64,000 nt of DNA, taken from positions 186,001-250,000 of the forward strand of contig NZ_MBSS01000023.1 of assembly GCF_001695855.1 (NCBI RefSeq). Direction: 5' to 3'. The notes under the pieces are model-generated. The model was not told the origin of the DNA. It saw nothing but the letters and a program-made list of their open reading frames with translations, and searched no databases. Positions 35,088 to 44,216 of the stretch are shown here, one piece after another (the first letter of the stretch is position 1; each line of letters opens with the position of its first letter). Origin of the DNA: Ensifer sp. LC163. Lineage in GTDB: Bacteria; Pseudomonadota; Alphaproteobacteria; Rhizobiales; Rhizobiaceae. A program made the position numbers and the translations under genes.

Positions 35088-35321
35088 ATGCGCAGATTGC
35101 TCAGCGGACTTTCAGTCATTGCATTCTTGGGATTTACGATCGGCATCGGCGCCATGGATCCCGCCGCAGCGGGAAACACGGCCCAAGAACGGTCAACGCG
35201 CAATGCCGATACGTCGGGGAAAACCGCAGTTGCACCCGCAAGAAACAAGCGCTCCACCGCTGTCGTCAACCACCCTCCTCCGAGGAACGGAGCCTATTAC
35301 AAGGGCATATTCCGCAACTGA
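35088..35321 (+). CDS. Small exported protein, 77 residues
   Basis: The ATG at 35088 follows GAGG at eight bases. A clear signal peptide (residues about 1-27: basic start, hydrophobic core, ending in Ala-Ala-Ala-Gly) precedes a short hydrophilic, Asn/Thr/Lys-rich tail with PPPRNGAYYKG. The mature part would be about 50 residues and disordered. No family is recognised. It may be a small periplasmic or cell-wall factor. There is no partner gene nearby. Confidence 0.6.
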   Translation: MRRLLSGLSVIAFLGFTIGIGAMDPAAAGNTAQERSTRNADTSGKTAVAPARNKRSTAVVNHPPPRNGAYYKGIFRN

Positions 35322-35538
35322 TGATGGCGCGTTGTGGCCGATGCTTCCTGTGGTCGCGTCAGGCGGCGTCGTTCCCATCGGTCTGCCAAGCTGGCCCTTT
35401 GGCGGCCCCGCGTCGCTGATCGGACTGGCGACAAATACCGCTGCGAAACTGCAGGCTTGATTGGCGCAAGTCCCAGCCGAGCGTTTTCCGTCGGGTCGAT
35501 CGGGGTCGGGGGTGCGGGCTTTCCCCCTGTAACGCAAG

Positions 35539-35574
35539 CTGGACGCCGCCGCGTTTTTGCGCGGCGACGTCCAG
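35539..35574 (-). terminator. Hairpin after the amino acid binding-protein gene
   Basis: CTGGACGCCGCCGC and GCGGCGACGTCCAG form a stem with one mismatch around an eight-base loop, 25 bases past the stop of the minus-strand gene at 35599. It has no T-tract on the minus side, so it is a transcript end or protective structure rather than a classic terminator. Confidence 0.45.
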
Positions 35575-35598
35575 TGAGAAGGCGAGAAGCCGGATGGT

Positions 35599-36456
35599 CT
35601 ATCGCGGCGTGACGTCGAAGCCGAACCACTTTTCCGAAAGCGTCTTGATCGTGCCGTCCGCCTTGGCGGCGGCGATCGCTTCGTTGAACAGGGCCTTCAG
35701 CTCCGGATCGGTCTTGCGCAGGCCGACGGAACTGCCGCGACCGAGAAAGCCGCCCTGGAACCGCGGTCCGGTGGTGGTCATGTCCTCATTGCCCGGCTTT
35801 TCGGCAGCCGTCGTCAGATAGGCCATCGAGGCCATCACCAGGTCGACGCGGCCGGCGGCAAGATCGAGATCGTGTTCCTCGGTGGTCTTGTATTCGCGCA
35901 CTTCGACCACGCCCTTCAGATATTTGTCGACGAAGGCGGCACCAGTCGAGGCGATCTGGACGCCGATCGTCTTGCCTTCGAGCAGCGGCTTCAGCTTCTC
36001 GATCTCGGCGATAGCGCCTGCCTCGTTCGAAGCGAGCGAAAACACCACGCCCTTTTCAGGCAGTGCTGCGAGCGGACCCGACTTCGAGGTTGCGAAGGCC
36101 TGGCCTGTCGAGCCGTAGGAGTCGCTGAAGTCGATGACCTGTTCGCGCTTGGCCGTTGCCGACATGCCGGAAATGATCGCATCGAACTTGCCGGCGTTCA
36201 GCGCCGGGATCATGCCATCAAAATTCTGGACGTTGATCTCGCATTCGACCTTCATGTGGGCGCAGAGATATTTGCTGAGCTCGATCTCATAGCCGTCAAG
36301 CGTGCCGTCGGGCTTGGTGAAATTGTAAGGCTTGAAGCCGCCTTCGGTGGCAATCGTCACATGCGTCCATGCCTTGTTTTCCGCCTGCGCGCCGCTGGCG
36401 GCGAACAGCACCGTCGCCAGGCACAAAGCCTTCATTGCCGATTTCGTATAGTTCAT
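35599..36456 (-). CDS. Amino acid ABC transporter, periplasmic binding protein
   Basis: 285 residues with a signal peptide (about residues 1-25, ending GAQA) and the family 3 binding fold: TIATEGGFKPYNFTKPDGTLDGYEIEL near residue 34, then MIPALNAGKFDAIISGMSATAKREQVIDFSDSY near 82. This resembles Lys/Arg/ornithine, histidine and opine binding proteins. It is last in a five-gene unit with ATPase, two permeases and an M20 amidohydrolase; the binding protein is usually first, so the order is unusual. An ATG at 36435 is an alternative start. The ligand could be a cationic amino acid or an N-acyl amino acid. Confidence 0.9.
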   Translation of the reverse strand: MNYTKSAMKALCLATVLFAASGAQAENKAWTHVTIATEGGFKPYNFTKPDGTLDGYEIELSKYLCAHMKVECEINVQNFDGMIPALNAGKFDAIISGMSATAKREQVIDFSDSYGSTGQAFATSKSGPLAALPEKGVVFSLASNEAGAIAEIEKLKPLLEGKTIGVQIASTGAAFVDKYLKGVVEVREYKTTEEHDLDLAAGRVDLVMASMAYLTTAAEKPGNEDMTTTGPRFQGGFLGRGSSVGLRKTDPELKALFNEAIAAAKADGTIKTLSEKWFGFDVTPR

Positions 36457-36494
36457 GCGTAGTTCCCCTTTTTTGAGTGGTTAGAGCCGGCGGT

Positions 36495-37277
36495 TCACGC
36501 TTTGATGAACCGCCGGAAGCGTTCGGATTTGGCGTTGCCGAAGACTTCGTCCGGTCGACCGTCTTCCTCGATCTGACCCTGGTGAAGAAAAATGACCCGG
36601 TTCGAGACATCGCGGGCGAAACCCATCTCATGGGTCACGACCAGCATCGTGCGCCCCTCTTCGGCGAGCGCGCGCATGACGCGCAGCACCTCGCCGACGA
36701 GTTCCGGATCAAGCGCGGAAGTCGGCTCGTCAAACAGCATCACGGCCGGACGCATCGCCAGCGCCCGGGCGATTGCCGCGCGCTGTTGCTGGCCGCCGGA
36801 GAGGTGCGCCGGATAATGATTGCGCTTGGCCGCGATCCCGACCTTGGCAAGAAGCGCTTCGGCTTCCTCGATGCACTCGGTGCGAGGGCGCTTCTGCACG
36901 TGGATCGGCGCCTCGATGACGTTTTCCAGCACCGTCTTGTGAGACCAGAGGTTGAAGCTCTGGAACACCATGCCGAGGCGCGAGCGGATGCGATCCACCT
37001 GGGCGCGATCTCTGGGACGGCTCTTGCCGTTTGCGGCCGCAAGCATCTCGATGGTTTCGCCGGCAACCGTAACTTCGCCGCGATCCGGCGTTTCGAGCAT
37101 GTTGATGCAGCGAAGCAGCGTCGACTTGCCCGAGCCGGACGAGCCGAGAATGGAAACGACCTCGCCTTCGCGCGCATCGAGCGAGATGCCCTTCAGGACC
37201 TCGATCGGGCCGAAGCTCTTGTGGATGTCCCGAACGCTGATGGCGACGGGCGCAATGGACGACGCGGGCGAACTCAA
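36495..37277 (-). CDS. Amino acid ABC transporter ATP-binding protein
   Basis: 260 residues. Walker [10 protein letters not shown] near residue 46, Q-loop [16 protein letters not shown], signature [15 protein letters not shown], Walker [14 protein letters not shown] and switch [15 protein letters not shown] are intact. The long insert after the Walker A region ([34 protein letters not shown]) is typical of His/opine-type importers. I chose the TTG at 37277, seven bases after AGGAG and overlapping the permease stop, since no ATG fits. It powers the importer encoded by its neighbours. Confidence 0.9.
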   Translation of the reverse strand: MSSPASSIAPVAISVRDIHKSFGPIEVLKGISLDAREGEVVSILGSSGSGKSTLLRCINMLETPDRGEVTVAGETIEMLAAANGKSRPRDRAQVDRIRSRLGMVFQSFNLWSHKTVLENVIEAPIHVQKRPRTECIEEAEALLAKVGIAAKRNHYPAHLSGGQQQRAAIARALAMRPAVMLFDEPTSALDPELVGEVLRVMRALAEEGRTMLVVTHEMGFARDVSNRVIFLHQGQIEEDGRPDEVFGNAKSERFRRFIKA

Positions 37278-37999
37278 TGCGCTTCTCCTTGGATGATGGC
37301 GGGCAACACCGCGACCGGCTGCCTGAGATGCGGGCTCAGCCGGAACTCGACGAACTGCACCAGGCGGGTGAGCAGAAAGTTGATGGTGAGGTAGATGGCA
37401 CCGGCGACGACGAACACTTCGATCGCGCGATAGCTCTCGGAGATGATGCGCGCCGCAACGCCGGTCACTTCCATCAGGGTGATGATCGACGCCAATGACG
37501 TTGCCTTGACCATCGAGATCATCTCGTTGCCGTAACCGGGCAGTGCCTGCCTGACGCCGAGCGGCAACGTGATGCGCCGGAAGATCATGAAGCGCGACAT
37601 GCCGCATGCCCTTGCCGCTTCGACCTGGCCGAAGGGCACCGAAAGCAGGCCGCCGCGGATGATCTCGCTGGCATAGGCGGCCGTGTTCAGCGCAAGCGCC
37701 AGCACCGCACACCAATATGGCTCCCGGAGCACGGGCCAGAGCAGGCTGTGGCGGATGGCCGGAAACTGGCTGAGGCCATAATAGATGATGAAGATCTGGA
37801 CGAGCAGTGGCGTGCCGCGGAAGACGAAGACATAGGCCTGCGCCAGCCAGCGCAGCGGAGCGATGGCCGAAAATCGGGCGACGGCGATGCCAACCGCCAG
37901 GATCGCGCCAAGGGCGATCGAGTTTGCCGCCAGCAACAGCGTCAGGGGAACAGCCGAAACGAGACTGACGAAGGTCTCCTGAAGGAAGGTCCAGTCCAT
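37274..37999 (-). CDS. Amino acid ABC transporter permease
   Basis: 241 residues of the HisM/OccM type. It has hydrophobic segments near residues 15-40, 55-80, 90-115 and others, the [17 protein letters not shown] motif near 66, and the ATPase-contact loop [36 protein letters not shown] near 133. I set the ATG at 37999, which shares one base with the upstream permease stop (TGATG). The long in-frame extension upstream of it is a shadow of that permease. It ends overlapping the start of the ATPase gene. Confidence 0.9.
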   Translation of the reverse strand: MDWTFLQETFVSLVSAVPLTLLLAANSIALGAILAVGIAVARFSAIAPLRWLAQAYVFVFRGTPLLVQIFIIYYGLSQFPAIRHSLLWPVLREPYWCAVLALALNTAAYASEIIRGGLLSVPFGQVEAARACGMSRFMIFRRITLPLGVRQALPGYGNEMISMVKATSLASIITLMEVTGVAARIISESYRAIEVFVVAGAIYLTINFLLTRLVQFVEFRLSPHLRQPVAVLPAIIQGEAH

Positions 38000-38718
38000 C
38001 AGCTTCTCCTCACGCCGCGGCTGAAATGACGCTCGGCCCGATGCAGGACAGCGCTCGAAACCGTCGAGATCGCGAGATAGATGCCGCCGGCAATCAGGTA
38101 GAAATCGAAGGGCAGGCCGGTGGAGCCGGCAGCAATCTGCGCCTGGCGCAGCAATTCGGCCACACCGGTGATCGAGACAAGCGCACTCTCCTTGAGCACG
38201 ACCTGCCAGACGTTGCCGAGGCCCGGCAATGCGTGCCGAAGGGTCAAGGGCGCGACGATGCGCCTGAAGCGGAGCCACCGCGGCATGCCGCAGGCGATCG
38301 CGGCCTCTATCTCTCCGGGATGCACTGCCCTGAACGCGCCACGGAAGACCTCGGTATGCTGCGCGCCGGAGGTGATCCCGACCGCCAGCGTACCGGCAAG
38401 GAAGCCGGGAAAGCCGATGAAGCCTTCGGCGCCGAACAGGTGCCCGATGGCCGTGATTGCGGCGGAGCCGCCGAAATAGAGCAGATAGATCACCAGCAGA
38501 TCGGGAATGCCGCGCAGCACCGTCGTGTAGACGTCGGCAACGAGGCGCGTTCCTGCCCCGCCCCGGACCTTGGCCCAGACGCCGAGCACGCCGATGACGG
38601 CACCGGTCGCGTAGCCCGACAGCGCGATCAGGATCGTCATCGTGGCGCCGGCAAGGAGGATATTTCCCCAGCCGCCGGGGCCGAAACTTAAGAGTTCGAA
38701 GATACCGGGTTGGGTCAC
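37999..38718 (-). CDS. Amino acid ABC transporter permease, second subunit
   Basis: 239 residues of the HisQ/OccQ type, with the [15 protein letters not shown] motif near 68 and the loop [39 protein letters not shown] near 143. The start is GTG at 38718, overlapping the M20 gene stop as GTGA, so translation is coupled. It forms a heterodimer with the permease encoded next. The pairing with an amidohydrolase in one unit suggests the imported compound or its product is handled by both. Confidence 0.9.
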   Translation of the reverse strand: MTQPGIFELLSFGPGGWGNILLAGATMTILIALSGYATGAVIGVLGVWAKVRGGAGTRLVADVYTTVLRGIPDLLVIYLLYFGGSAAITAIGHLFGAEGFIGFPGFLAGTLAVGITSGAQHTEVFRGAFRAVHPGEIEAAIACGMPRWLRFRRIVAPLTLRHALPGLGNVWQVVLKESALVSITGVAELLRQAQIAAGSTGLPFDFYLIAGGIYLAISTVSSAVLHRAERHFSRGVRRS

Positions 38719-40166
38719 AACGCCTGAACTCCCTGTTCGGCGGACCCGGCCGCGCGCGAAGGAAGAGGCGGGTTCACACCATCAGGAATGGGGTTGACGA
38801 AGGGCGTTCCGTCGAGGCGACTGCGATGATCCGCCTTGGCGGCCGCCACCAGCTCCGGATCCGACATCAGATCGATGGCAAGGCTCGCCATGGCCTTGGC
38901 CGCATGCGCCATGCCCTTGTGTGCGGCCGGCAGTTTCCCTTGCGCGACCAGTTGCCAGGAATGGCCCGGCGTGCCGATCGCATAGGTCGCACCACGCATC
39001 TGCACCGTCGGAACGACCCAGCTCACCGTCCCGACATCGGTGGAGCCGACGATGCTGCCGTCACCGCCATAGAGCGGGTAGATCATGTCGCACAGCGGCT
39101 GTCCCTTGCGCTGAGAGAGACCGAAACGCGCATAGGACGCGGCGATATCGTCGGGCGAGTAGGTTGCCTGAAATTTTCGCGCCTTCTCCAGGTCGGCGGC
39201 ATCGAAGGCGGCCGGCCCAAGATGTTCGAGGCAGGTGTGGAGCCGTGCCTCCAGCGGGCCATTGCCGACGAGATTGGCATCGCCGCTGATCACCTCATGG
39301 CGCACGCTGGTCTCCGTCATCAGTGCCGCACCCTCGGCGATCTTCCTGACGCGCCCGATCAGGTCGAGCAACTCCGGCAATGTGCGGGCACGGATGAGAT
39401 AGCGCACCGTTGCACGGGCCTGCACGACATTCGGCGCATCGCCACCGGCATCGGTGATCGCATAGTGGACGCGGGCGCTCGATGGCATGTGTTCGCGCAT
39501 GTAGTTGACGCCGACGTTCATCAGCTCGACGGCATCGAGCGCGCTGCGGCCGAGATGCGGCGTCGCCGAGGCGTGAGAGGCGCGACCGGAGAAGTGGAAG
39601 TTGATCTCGTTGCAGGCAAGCGAGATCGGATTGTTGACGCCGGAAAAGGCGGCCGGATGCCAGGAAATGGCGATGTCGACATCGTCGAAGGCGCCGGCCC
39701 GCACCATGAAGCCCTTCGAGGAGCCGCCCTCTTCGGCCGGGCAGCCATAGTAGCGCACCCGCCCTTTCAGGCCGTTCGCCTTGAGGTAATCCTTGACGGC
39801 GGCAGCGGCGAGCATCGAGCCGGAGCCGAGCAGATTGTGGCCGCAACCGTGGCCGTTGCCGCCGGGAACGACCGGCCGCTCTTCGGCAAGGCCGGCGACC
39901 TGGCTCAAGCCCGGCAGCGCATCGAATTCGCCGAGGATGGCGATCACCGGGCCGCCTTCGCCTGCCTCACCCATCAGGGCCGTCGGCAAGCCGGCAACAT
40001 TGCGCTCGATGCGAAATCCCTCCGCCTCGAGCAGGCGGGCATGTTCGCTGGAGGATCGAAACTCCTCGTAATTGGTCTCGGGACTGTCCCAAACGCGGTC
40101 GCTGAGTTCGAAGAATGCCGGGCTCTTTTCCTCGACGATCGACCATACGCGTTCCGTATTCTTCAT
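38715..40166 (-). CDS. M20 family amidohydrolase, AbgB-like
   Basis: 483 residues, close to the length of E. coli AbgB (p-aminobenzoyl-glutamate hydrolase subunit B). The metal-binding landmarks of M20 peptidases are present: GEFDALPG near residue 79, GHGCGHNLLG near 105, the Glu pair PAEEGGSSKG near 143, and GTPGHSWQLVA near the C-terminus. The dimerisation domain lies in the middle (about 195-310). AbgB-type enzymes cleave N-acylated amino acids. It is first in a unit with an amino acid importer and lies opposite a GntR regulator. The substrate may be an aminoacyl conjugate, but there is no AbgA partner. Confidence 0.87.
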   Translation of the reverse strand: MKNTERVWSIVEEKSPAFFELSDRVWDSPETNYEEFRSSSEHARLLEAEGFRIERNVAGLPTALMGEAGEGGPVIAILGEFDALPGLSQVAGLAEERPVVPGGNGHGCGHNLLGSGSMLAAAAVKDYLKANGLKGRVRYYGCPAEEGGSSKGFMVRAGAFDDVDIAISWHPAAFSGVNNPISLACNEINFHFSGRASHASATPHLGRSALDAVELMNVGVNYMREHMPSSARVHYAITDAGGDAPNVVQARATVRYLIRARTLPELLDLIGRVRKIAEGAALMTETSVRHEVISGDANLVGNGPLEARLHTCLEHLGPAAFDAADLEKARKFQATYSPDDIAASYARFGLSQRKGQPLCDMIYPLYGGDGSIVGSTDVGTVSWVVPTVQMRGATYAIGTPGHSWQLVAQGKLPAAHKGMAHAAKAMASLAIDLMSDPELVAAAKADHRSRLDGTPFVNPIPDGVNPPLPSRAAGSAEQGVQAL

Positions 40167-40199
40167 TGGCGTTTAGCGTCCCATGTGCGATAGTTACCA

Positions 40200-40215
40200 A
40201 AATTGGCGCCAATTT
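40200..40215. promoter_or_regulatory. Perfect 16-bp palindrome in the divergent promoter
   Basis: AAATTGGCGCCAATTT reads the same on both strands. It lies about 35 bp upstream of the M20 gene start and 140 bp before the GntR start. An AT-rich block follows. It is the obvious candidate for the GntR regulator. Confidence 0.65.
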
Positions 40216-40352
40216 AGGATACAAAAATAAATTGCGCAATGGGCGGCGATGGATATTTTCGGTATCCGTCACAGGCTGAAAAACAGACGATCGCGGATGC
40301 GAACGAAGCAGGCCCGCAAGACCTGCCGGAAATCGAGCAAACAGGAATGTCC

Positions 40353-41024
40353 ATGACCGAAATGCAAAGCGTGACCGAGACTGCGGCCAAGGAGCGGGAT
40401 GTTACTGATCTCGTTCTCGAGGATATCCTGACCGGGGTGCTGCCGGCCGGTACCTGGCTCAAGCAAATCGATCTCGAAAAGCGGTACGATTGCACCCGCC
40501 CGGAGGTTCGCCGGGCTCTCGACCGGCTGTCGCAAAAGCGGCTGGTCGAACACGTGCCCAACCGCGGCTATCACGTCTATCTGCCGGACGGCCGGCGCGC
40601 GCAGGAAGTCAGCGATATCCGCGTCATCCTCGAAACCGCGGTGGCCGACCTGATGGTGGAACGCGCCACGCCCGAAAGCATCGCCAGGCTGCGCGCACTC
40701 GCCAACCATTTCGATGAGATGACCATGGTCGGCACCGTGCTGGAGCATTACGAGGCGAACCTCGCCTTCCATCGCGAGTTGCTGCTCCTGTCCGGTAACA
40801 ACGAGCTTGTGGACCTCGTTTCCGAAATCCGCCAACGCACCTCATCGGCACCGGTCTCGCAATGGCGCACAAGAGCCCGCGTCGAGCGGTCCGCACGCGA
40901 ACACCATATGATGGTCGATGCGCTCGAAGCCCGCGATATCGCCCGCCTCAAACGCCTGATCGAGGCGCACATCCGTCAGACCGGCGATGTCGCGCCCGCT
41001 GAAAGTGCTGCCCGCCAGGCATGA
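40353..41024 (+). CDS. GntR family transcriptional regulator (FCD type)
   Basis: 223 residues. The N-terminal winged helix (about 10-75) includes LEKRYDCTRPEVRRALDRLSQKRLVEHVPNRGYHV, and the FCD ligand domain has HFDEMTMVGTVLEHYEANLAFHRELLLLSGN and EHHMMVDALEARD. I took the ATG at 40353, six bases after AGGA; ATGs at 40347 and further upstream are possible. It is divergent from the amidohydrolase-importer operon, with a perfect palindrome between them, so it probably controls that operon. FCD-domain proteins usually bind carboxylic acids, often with a metal ion. Confidence 0.9.
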   Translation: MTEMQSVTETAAKERDVTDLVLEDILTGVLPAGTWLKQIDLEKRYDCTRPEVRRALDRLSQKRLVEHVPNRGYHVYLPDGRRAQEVSDIRVILETAVADLMVERATPESIARLRALANHFDEMTMVGTVLEHYEANLAFHRELLLLSGNNELVDLVSEIRQRTSSAPVSQWRTRARVERSAREHHMMVDALEARDIARLKRLIEAHIRQTGDVAPAESAARQA

Positions 41025-41037
41025 CACCCAGTTCCTT

Positions 41038-41140
41038 CTACAGCGCCGCGCGCCTATTTAGACGCGCAAAGGTCGCTGTAACACTTTGAGTTGCTGCATA
41101 ATTCTGTCCTTAAATCGATTCTGATTTAAGGAATTATGCA
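41038..41140 (-). repeat. RIME-like element, copy D, full length
   Basis: Inverted relative to copies B and C. It holds TACAGCG...CGCTGTAA with a GCGCGCC/AGACGCGC-type stem around TATTT, then CACTTTGAGTTGCTGCATAATT and TTAAGGAATTATGCA. It begins just after the GntR stop and so marks the right border of the AbgB-like module. Confidence 0.8.
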
Positions 41141-41231
41141 GCAGGGGAAAAACTGCCGAATTCCCCTGATTTCTCAGAGTTGTGACGGAGTCTTGCAGGA
41201 CCTAAGCTTGAGCCGAAACTGAGGTTCGGCC

Positions 41232-41423
41232 ATGACAGACACACGCAATCCGCCTGTAACCGATATCGTAGAGATGCGTGAGGCACTGACGGAGTGGTGC
41301 ACCCAGAACAACTGCACCCAATCGGATCCCCCCGCCAACAGGATCGCGCTTCGGATTTTCGACGTCGCGAGCGGGAAGAAGCTCAATCGCGCCGAGATCC
41401 TGGCCCTCCTGTCGAACGGCTAG
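41232..41423 (+). CDS. Small hypothetical protein, 63 residues
   Basis: The ATG follows GAGG at seven bases. The protein has an N-terminal Asp/Thr-rich stretch, a helix MREALTEWCTQNNC and a helical end (NRIALRIFDVASGKKLNRAEILALLSNG). It has no membrane segment. I do not recognise it. It converges on the taurine regulator gene and has no obvious partner. Confidence 0.6.
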   Translation: MTDTRNPPVTDIVEMREALTEWCTQNNCTQSDPPANRIALRIFDVASGKKLNRAEILALLSNG

Positions 41424-41490
41424 CACGCGTTCAAACCGTCGCCTTCCTGCCCAGCCGCAGCCGCCGATCGTCCACATAAGCGAGAGCCTT

Positions 41491-42963
41491 TCAGGACTGC
41501 GCCATCCTGCTTGCCGTCAGCTTGACGCCTTCGGCTATGCGGTCTCTGCCGATCGACGAGTATCCCATGCGGAAGAAGCGGCAGCTTTCCTCATCGGTCG
41601 GGAAGAACGGCGATCCGGACTCGATCAGAACTCCGTCTTCCCGCAGATCGGTCATCAGCTTGTCGGCATCGAGACCGTCGGGGCCCTCGATCCAGAACGA
41701 GGTTCCGCCGAACGCCGCCGATCCGGCAATCTTCAATCCATTGGCGTTGAGCGCGTCTGCCATCACCCGATGGCGCAAATGGTACTCTTCGCGCATCCGG
41801 TGAAGCACGGCGTCGTAGTGGCCGAGCGCCAGGAAATAAGCTGCCGTCCGCTGCAGGTGCCCGGGTGGGTGGCGCAGCATCAGGGCGCGCAGTGCCCGCG
41901 CCTCCCGGATGACCGGCGCCGGCGCGACGAGATAGCCGAGCCGCAGACCGGGGAAAAGCGACTTCGAAAAGCTGCCGATGTAAAACACCCGCCCGTTTCT
42001 GTCGAAGGCCTTCAGCGCCGGTGACGGCGGCGCGAGGAAGCTCATTTCGAACTCGTAATCGTCCTCGATGATGACGAAGTCCCTGCTTGACGCGGCTTCG
42101 AGCAGCGCGACGCGGCGATCCATGGGCATCGTCGCGCCCGTAGGGGAATGATGGCTCGGCGTCACGAACACGGCATCGACCTGCTCGGGCAGGCTGGCCG
42201 GCGGCAGCCCGCCGTCGTCGACATCGAGCACCGTGACCTTTGCGCCGCTCAGCCGCAGCGAGGCGCTCATATCCGGATGGCAGGGATTTTCGCAGACGGC
42301 ATGGGAGCCACGCCGCAGCAACAATTGAATGACGATCCAGAGCGCATTTTGCGCCCCCACTGTCACCAGGATCTCGTCGGGATTGGCGCGGATACCGCGC
42401 CCCGGCAGCGTGCGTGAACAGATGTAGTTCACCAGCTGCACGTCATCCGACGCAGCGAAATCGCCGGCCATCAGCTCAAAATCTTCGCGCGCCAGCGCCC
42501 GCCGGGCGCAGTCTCGCCAGGCGGTGAGATCGAAGAGCGACGGATCCATCTGGCCATAGAGGAAAGGATAGGGATAACGCCGCCAATCAAGCGGTTTGTG
42601 CATCTGCTTGGCGACGCGAAAGGTCGAGCGCAGCTTCGCCGACCAGTCCACGGCTTCAGCATCCGGCAACGCCACATCCGTGTCGAGCACGTTGAACGGC
42701 GGCTTGTCGGCGACGCGGTAGCTGCTGCGGTCGGCCGCGTCGAGATAGCCCTGGGTCGCCAGCTCCTGATAGGCCAGCGTGACGGTGAGGCGCGAGATGT
42801 TGAGATAGACTGCAAGCTTGCGGGTCGACGGAAGCTGGGCGCCGGGCGGCAACCGCCCTGACAGCACGGCGGAGACGACCGTCTCCCGGATCTGCGCCTG
42901 CAGGCTCGTGCGGCTCGACCGGTCGACGAAGAACACGGTTTCCGGAACAGAGATGCGTGCCAA
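41491..42963 (-). CDS. tauR: TauR, MocR-type regulator of taurine metabolism
   Basis: 490 residues: an N-terminal GntR winged helix (about 15-85, LPPGAQLPSTRKLAVYLNISRLTVTLAYQEL), then a linker and an aminotransferase class I domain with the PLP Lys in GSFSKSLFPGLRLGYL near residue 324 and VIIEDDYEFEMSF near 290. This is the MocR layout. Position and sequence agree with TauR of Rhodobacter and Paracoccus, an activator of taurine genes. It is divergent from tauA, and the gap holds direct repeats similar to the TauR site. Taurine probably reacts with the bound PLP to switch it on. Confidence 0.88.
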   Translation of the reverse strand: MARISVPETVFFVDRSSRTSLQAQIRETVVSAVLSGRLPPGAQLPSTRKLAVYLNISRLTVTLAYQELATQGYLDAADRSSYRVADKPPFNVLDTDVALPDAEAVDWSAKLRSTFRVAKQMHKPLDWRRYPYPFLYGQMDPSLFDLTAWRDCARRALAREDFELMAGDFAASDDVQLVNYICSRTLPGRGIRANPDEILVTVGAQNALWIVIQLLLRRGSHAVCENPCHPDMSASLRLSGAKVTVLDVDDGGLPPASLPEQVDAVFVTPSHHSPTGATMPMDRRVALLEAASSRDFVIIEDDYEFEMSFLAPPSPALKAFDRNGRVFYIGSFSKSLFPGLRLGYLVAPAPVIREARALRALMLRHPPGHLQRTAAYFLALGHYDAVLHRMREEYHLRHRVMADALNANGLKIAGSAAFGGTSFWIEGPDGLDADKLMTDLREDGVLIESGSPFFPTDEESCRFFRMGYSSIGRDRIAEGVKLTASRMAQS

Positions 42964-42985
42964 ATCCGATCCCCCACGATCAAAA

Positions 42986-43017
42986 CTGGACTTATCTAAC
43001 TTTCAATCTGGCTATAA
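42986..43017 (+). promoter_or_regulatory. Direct repeats matching the described TauR site
   Basis: CTGGACTTAT (42986-42995) and CTGGCTATAA (43008-43017) are direct repeats 22 bp apart in the tauR-tauA gap. TauR of Rhodobacter is described as binding CTGGACYTAA direct repeats. A short perfect hairpin, GACCCCG-AAAAA-CGGGGTC (43080-43098), lies further down, just before the tauA ribosome site. Confidence 0.6.
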
Positions 43018-43116
43018 AGCAAACGGGAAAGCTGCTTTATCCCTAATGGTCGAAAATGAGATCGGCATAACAGTCGACAGACCCCGAAAAACGGGGTCGG
43101 AACCAGAGGGAAACAA

Positions 43117-44136
43117 ATGTTCTATTCCAACGCCTTGAAAACCATGGCGGGGGCAGCCACGATTGCGGCCGGCCTCCTGACCTCCAGCCTCGCCCGCGCC
43201 GAGACCAATGTGATCATCGGCTATCAGCAGATCGTCGGTCCGTTCATTGCCGCCATCGCCGACGGCCGTTTCGACGCGGCCGCAAAAGAGGCGGGCTACC
43301 TCGTCGACTGGCGGCAGTTCAGCTCCGGCGGCGACATCTCGACGGCACTTGCATCGGGCAACGTCCCGATCGGCGTCATCGGCTCGACCGGCACAACGGC
43401 GGCGGCGACGCGCGGCGTCGACCTCGAATTGTTCTGGATCCTCGACAACATCGGCAAGTCGGAAGCGCTTGTCGCCCGCGAAGGCTCGGGCATCGAGAAG
43501 CCGGAAGATCTGGTCGGCCGCTCCGTCGGCGTCCCCTTCGTGTCGACCTCGCATTTCCATCTGCTCGTCGGTCTTGAGCAGGTCTGGAAGGTCGATCCGC
43601 GCGAAGTCAACATTCTGAACATGAAGCCGCCGCAGATCGTCGCAGCCTGGCAGCGCGGCGATATCGATGCCGCCTATGTCTGGCCACCGGCCCTGTCGGA
43701 ACTCTTAAAGACCGGCAAGGTGATCTCCGATTCCGAGGCGATCGGCGCGGCGAGCGTCCCGACCTTCGACGGACTGGTCGTCGACAAGAAATGGGCGGTC
43801 GAAAATCCGAAGTTCATGGCCGCCTTCACCAAGGTGCTGGCCGAAGCCTACGCCGACTACAAGGCAAACGGCGCGAGCTGGACGGCGGACTCCGCACCGG
43901 TCCAGAACATCGTCAAGCTCATCGGCGGCGATGGTGCCGGCACCGTCGAGGCCCTGAACCTCTTGTCCTTCCCGACGGCTGAGGAGCAGGCCTCCGAAAC
44001 CTGGCTCGGCGGCGGCGCAGTGCGCGCGCTGTCGGAAAGCGCAAAATTCCTTGCCGACCAGAAGCAGATCGACAAGGCGCTCGACGACTACGCGCCTTAC
44101 GTCAACAGCGCCTACGCGAAAGAGGCTTCGAAGTAG
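43117..44136 (+). CDS. tauA: Taurine ABC transporter substrate-binding protein
   Basis: 339 residues with a signal peptide (about residues 1-28, ending ARA). The mature part starts TNVIIGYQQIVGPFIAAIADGRFD and carries SGGDISTALASGNVPIGVIGSTGTTAAATRG near 69, the sulfonate/taurine-type binding fold. TauA binds taurine in the periplasm and hands it to TauC. The ATG follows GAGGG at six bases. Divergent TauR, the TauR-like repeats and the downstream taurine dehydrogenase and Xsc genes firmly set the substrate. A hairpin separates it from tauB. Confidence 0.92.
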   Translation: MFYSNALKTMAGAATIAAGLLTSSLARAETNVIIGYQQIVGPFIAAIADGRFDAAAKEAGYLVDWRQFSSGGDISTALASGNVPIGVIGSTGTTAAATRGVDLELFWILDNIGKSEALVAREGSGIEKPEDLVGRSVGVPFVSTSHFHLLVGLEQVWKVDPREVNILNMKPPQIVAAWQRGDIDAAYVWPPALSELLKTGKVISDSEAIGAASVPTFDGLVVDKKWAVENPKFMAAFTKVLAEAYADYKANGASWTADSAPVQNIVKLIGGDGAGTVEALNLLSFPTAEEQASETWLGGGAVRALSESAKFLADQKQIDKALDDYAPYVNSAYAKEASK

Positions 44137-44145
44137 CCGACGCCC

Positions 44146-44172
44146 GCTCCTGACCGCCGGTCGGTCAGGAGC
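44146..44172 (+). repeat. Intercistronic hairpin after tauA
   Basis: GCTCCTGACCG and CGGTCAGGAGC form a perfect 11-pair stem with a five-base loop between tauA and tauB. As after the hydroxyproline binding-protein gene, it probably raises the level of the binding protein over the rest of the transporter. Confidence 0.65.
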
Positions 44173-44216
44173 GCCGCCAACGCAACTCAACAGCCATTTT
44201 TCGAAAGGCCTGCACA

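Noticed and set aside
37274-38278. Longer reading (334 residues) of the permease at 37274
   Set aside because: The first 93 residues are a shadow of the upstream permease; the ATG at 37999 gives the normal family length and a one-base overlap with the preceding stop.
18134-41140. Repeats considered as a CRISPR array or insertion sequence ends
   Set aside because: The copies are kilobases apart with no spacers, Cas genes or transposase, and the two-palindrome structure fits RIME-type elements.
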